Part shown: one piece after another, positions 62,254 to 64,000 of the stretch
Numbering within the stretch: position 1 is the stretch's first letter
Layout of the letters: each line of letters begins with the position of its first letter
Source: Halalkalicoccus subterraneus
GTDB lineage: Archaea > Halobacteriota > Halobacteria > Halobacteriales > Halalkalicoccaceae
Length of the DNA: 64,000 nt
Direction: 5' to 3'
Assembly (NCBI RefSeq): GCF_003697815.1
Contig: NZ_RDQG01000039.1
Location: 23,803-87,802, forward strand
Position numbers and translations under genes: made by a program
Notes under the pieces: generated by a model
The model's input: the letters and a program-made list of their open reading frames with translations, nothing else
Database searches by the model: none
Told to the model about the DNA's origin: nothing

Positions 62254-63099
62254 ATGATAGAGATGTCCGTTAGCACAGTTGTCGAGTTTGCTACGACGAT
62301 CTTTGTCCTCCTAACGATGTTCTCTATCGGAATGGAACTGTCATTTGCTCGGTTACTGGCTGTGTTCCGAGAACGACGATTGATGGCAAAATCATTGCTG
62401 GTCAATACTGGGCTCATCCCCTTGCTTGCGTATTTGACCGTCCGTTCTGTTCCCGTGGAGGCGGGATATGCAGCGGGAGTTGTACTGATCGCTGTAGCAC
62501 CTGGAGCTCCCTTTGGCCCGAAGTTTGCGGAAATATCGAAGAGTGATATCGAGTTTGCAAGCGGTTTGATGGCTGTTCTCGGGATTGTTTCTGTTGTGAC
62601 GATACCCGTGAGTTTAGGGCTGTTTCTACCCGGAAACGTTACCGTAGATCCCCTTGCAATCGGGTGGATGATCTTCGTTGTTCAGCTTCTCCCGTTACTG
62701 GTGGGAATCGGACTTGATTTCTATTCCGCTTCTGCAAAACGCTGGCTGTATCCACCAATACAACGACTCTCTGATCTCTCGTTTCTCTTCCTGATCGTCC
62801 TTTTGGTAGTTGTCTATATTGATGAGATGCTCACACTTGTCGGTACAGGAACGCTGTTCATTTCGGTTGTTATTGTCGGTGCGTCGTTACTGCTTGGGTA
62901 CGTACTCGGCGGACCGAAACGAAACACGCGAGAAGTGTTGGCGACGACGACCGCTGCCCGAAATGCCGCAATTGCGCTCTTCATTGCTACCACCAGCTTT
63001 TCCGATCCAGACGTTCTGATGGTTGTCATCGCGTTTTCGTTTGTAGGTGTCGTTCTCTCAGGATTACTTGCTGGAATGTGGAAGTACCGAACTGTCTGA
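62254..63099 (+). CDS. SBF-like transporter (bile acid:sodium symporter family)
   Basis: This protein is about 281 residues long with nine or ten membrane helices. TMFSIGMELSFARLLAVF and GVVLIAVAPGAPFGPKFAEI resemble the SBF family, which moves organic anions or arsenite with sodium. ATG 62263 (MSVSTVV) may be the true start. The substrate is not shown by neighbours. Confidence 0.7.
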   Translation: MIEMSVSTVVEFATTIFVLLTMFSIGMELSFARLLAVFRERRLMAKSLLVNTGLIPLLAYLTVRSVPVEAGYAAGVVLIAVAPGAPFGPKFAEISKSDIEFASGLMAVLGIVSVVTIPVSLGLFLPGNVTVDPLAIGWMIFVVQLLPLLVGIGLDFYSASAKRWLYPPIQRLSDLSFLFLIVLLVVVYIDEMLTLVGTGTLFISVVIVGASLLLGYVLGGPKRNTREVLATTTAARNAAIALFIATTSFSDPDVLMVVIAFSFVGVVLSGLLAGMWKYRTV

Positions 63100-63208
63100 T
63101 TCGGAACGGGATAGAATCGTGGCCGATTACTTCGCTATCTGACGTGGGTATAGAGTACTAGATGAAATTATCTATGTTTCAGACGAGATATTCGACAACA
63201 GTAGGTAT

Positions 63209-63532
63209 TTAGTGGCCACCGGAAACGGAATGGAGACCGACGATACCGACGAGAATCACGCTAATGAACCCTATCCGAGCAAGGGTTGCAGGTTCATCAA
63301 ACAGGACAATTCCAAGCGAAGCCGTCCCAACAGCGCCGATACCAGTCCAGACAGCGTACGCCGTGCCTATCGGGAGGTCTTTGATTGCTTGTGACAACAG
63401 GATCATGCTAATGATGAGGGCAACAGCAGTGCCGAGCGTCGGAATGGGTTTTGAGAAGCCGTCTGAATATTCGAGTCCGATCGCCCATCCGATCTCAAAC
63501 AATCCAGCCAGTATCAACAGGGGCCACGACAT
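63209..63532 (-). CDS. sugE: Small multidrug resistance transporter (SugE/Gdx type)
   Basis: This protein is about 107 residues long with four helices. The conserved Glu lies in [10 protein letters not shown] and the loop [14 protein letters not shown] is typical of the guanidinium exporter (SugE/Gdx) branch. It works as an antiparallel dimer. The start at 63532 ([10 protein letters not shown]) leaves out four residues. It could export guanidinium or quaternary ammonium compounds. Confidence 0.82.
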   Translation of the reverse strand: MSWPLLILAGLFEIGWAIGLEYSDGFSKPIPTLGTAVALIISMILLSQAIKDLPIGTAYAVWTGIGAVGTASLGIVLFDEPATLARIGFISVILVGIVGLHSVSGGH

Positions 63533-63642
63533 TTCAAGTGTCATCTACTCATTCAGTCGAACTATATCTTCTGCAAACCTACCGAATCGATGGTAGGTTT
63601 CTATCGAAACCTAACGCATTCTCTGGAGTGAGAGACTGCTAT

Positions 63643-64000
63643 CTAGTTCTCGACTTCGCCATCTTCCCATCCTTCGGAGAACACACGGTCGTCGGGAACA
63701 CCCAACTCATCGAGACGCTCCTTGGTATCGACGACCATCTGTGGGACACCGCAGACGTAAAAATCCCTGTCAAGCCCGTCGAGGCGGTCGTCGAGATGGT
63801 CCTGAACGTGTCCGGTTGGACCATTCCAGCTCTCGTCGGACAGCGAGTAGACCACCGTGAGTTGATTGTGCTCGGTAGCGAGCTGATCGAGGGTCTCGCG
63901 GTATATAATGTTCTCCTGGTTTTTCTCACCGTAAAAGAAATGGACTTCACCGGTGCCGACCTCGAGATACTGTTTGAGCATCGCGATCATTGGCGTGATC
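63643..64000 (-). CDS. Ferredoxin/flavin reductase NAD-binding domain (partial)
   Basis: The frame is open to the window edge. LKQYLEVGTGEVHFFYGEKN, LTVVYSLSD and DFYVCGVPQMVVDTKERLDELG match the NAD-binding half of FNR-like oxidoreductases. It lacks the FAD domain, which must lie beyond the window. The electron acceptor cannot be told. Confidence 0.75.
   Translation of the reverse strand, partial: ITPMIAMLKQYLEVGTGEVHFFYGEKNQENIIYRETLDQLATEHNQLTVVYSLSDESWNGPTGHVQDHLDDRLDGLDRDFYVCGVPQMVVDTKERLDELGVPDDRVFSEGWEDGEVEN

Noticed and set aside
1..64000. tRNA, rRNA, riboswitch or CRISPR loci
   Set aside because: No cloverleaf-like sequence, rRNA-like segment, known riboswitch pattern or regular repeat-spacer array was recognised by eye; a covariance search would be needed to be sure.

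Overview
The window is haloarchaeal (class Halobacteria). The proteins are strongly acidic, Tat-type twin-arginine signals precede lipoboxes, and several genes have a TATA-like element about 27 bases before the start codon, as leaderless haloarchaeal transcripts do. Protein families include TrmB, HVO_A0114-type DNA-binding proteins, halocyanin and Orc1/Cdc6. I found no rRNA, tRNA or ribosomal-protein gene. An Orc1/Cdc6 gene, an origin-like repeat array, a ParA operon, a relaxase/VirD4 pair, integrase and IS remnants and many broken genes point to a megaplasmid or an integrated accessory region.

Layout. (1) 1-1545: the end of a relaxase-like protein and a VirD4/TraD-type coupling ATPase. (2) 1.7-14.2 kb: a complete starch/cyclodextrin module. 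A secreted CGTase makes cyclodextrins, MalE-MalF-MalG with the divergent ATPase MalK import them, a GH15 glucoamylase-like enzyme and a cytoplasmic GH13 enzyme degrade them, and a TrmB regulator sits at the end. (3) 14.2-21.1 kb: an RHH protein, a DDE transposase, a winged-helix protein and a DUF4129/DUF58 membrane cluster with no MoxR partner. (4) 21.3-24.1 kb: a GtrA pseudogene, a cis-prenyltransferase (UppS), a truncated flavin oxidoreductase and a second, active-site-deficient UppS paralogue. (5) 24.8-29 kb: surface or secreted proteins of unknown role, a broken HVO_A0114 gene and two integrase remnants. (6) 29-33.2 kb: the replication and maintenance core, with ParA and a D/T-repeat partner, an origin with inverted ORB-like repeats carrying G-strings, Orc1/Cdc6, and an RHH/PIN toxin-antitoxin pair. 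(7) 33.4-44.3 kb: small hypotheticals, PadR and TRAM proteins, a P19-like iron protein, and a dense field of pseudogenes (TrpS, DUF2270, a frameshifted plasmid gene, IS605-type end relics, an ISH transposase relic). (8) 44.6-56.8 kb: respiratory and stress functions, namely a stand-alone cytochrome oxidase subunit I, a truncated haemoglobin, halocyanin, DoxX, NarK, UspA and a sulfatase. (9) 57-64 kb: HTH proteins, nitroreductase, an orphan trpD, a TRIC-type channel, an SBF transporter, an SMR transporter and a partial flavin reductase.

All homology statements come from reading motifs by eye; no database search was run. Several frameshifts fall in A-runs and could be sequencing errors, whereas the in-frame stops look like base substitutions.
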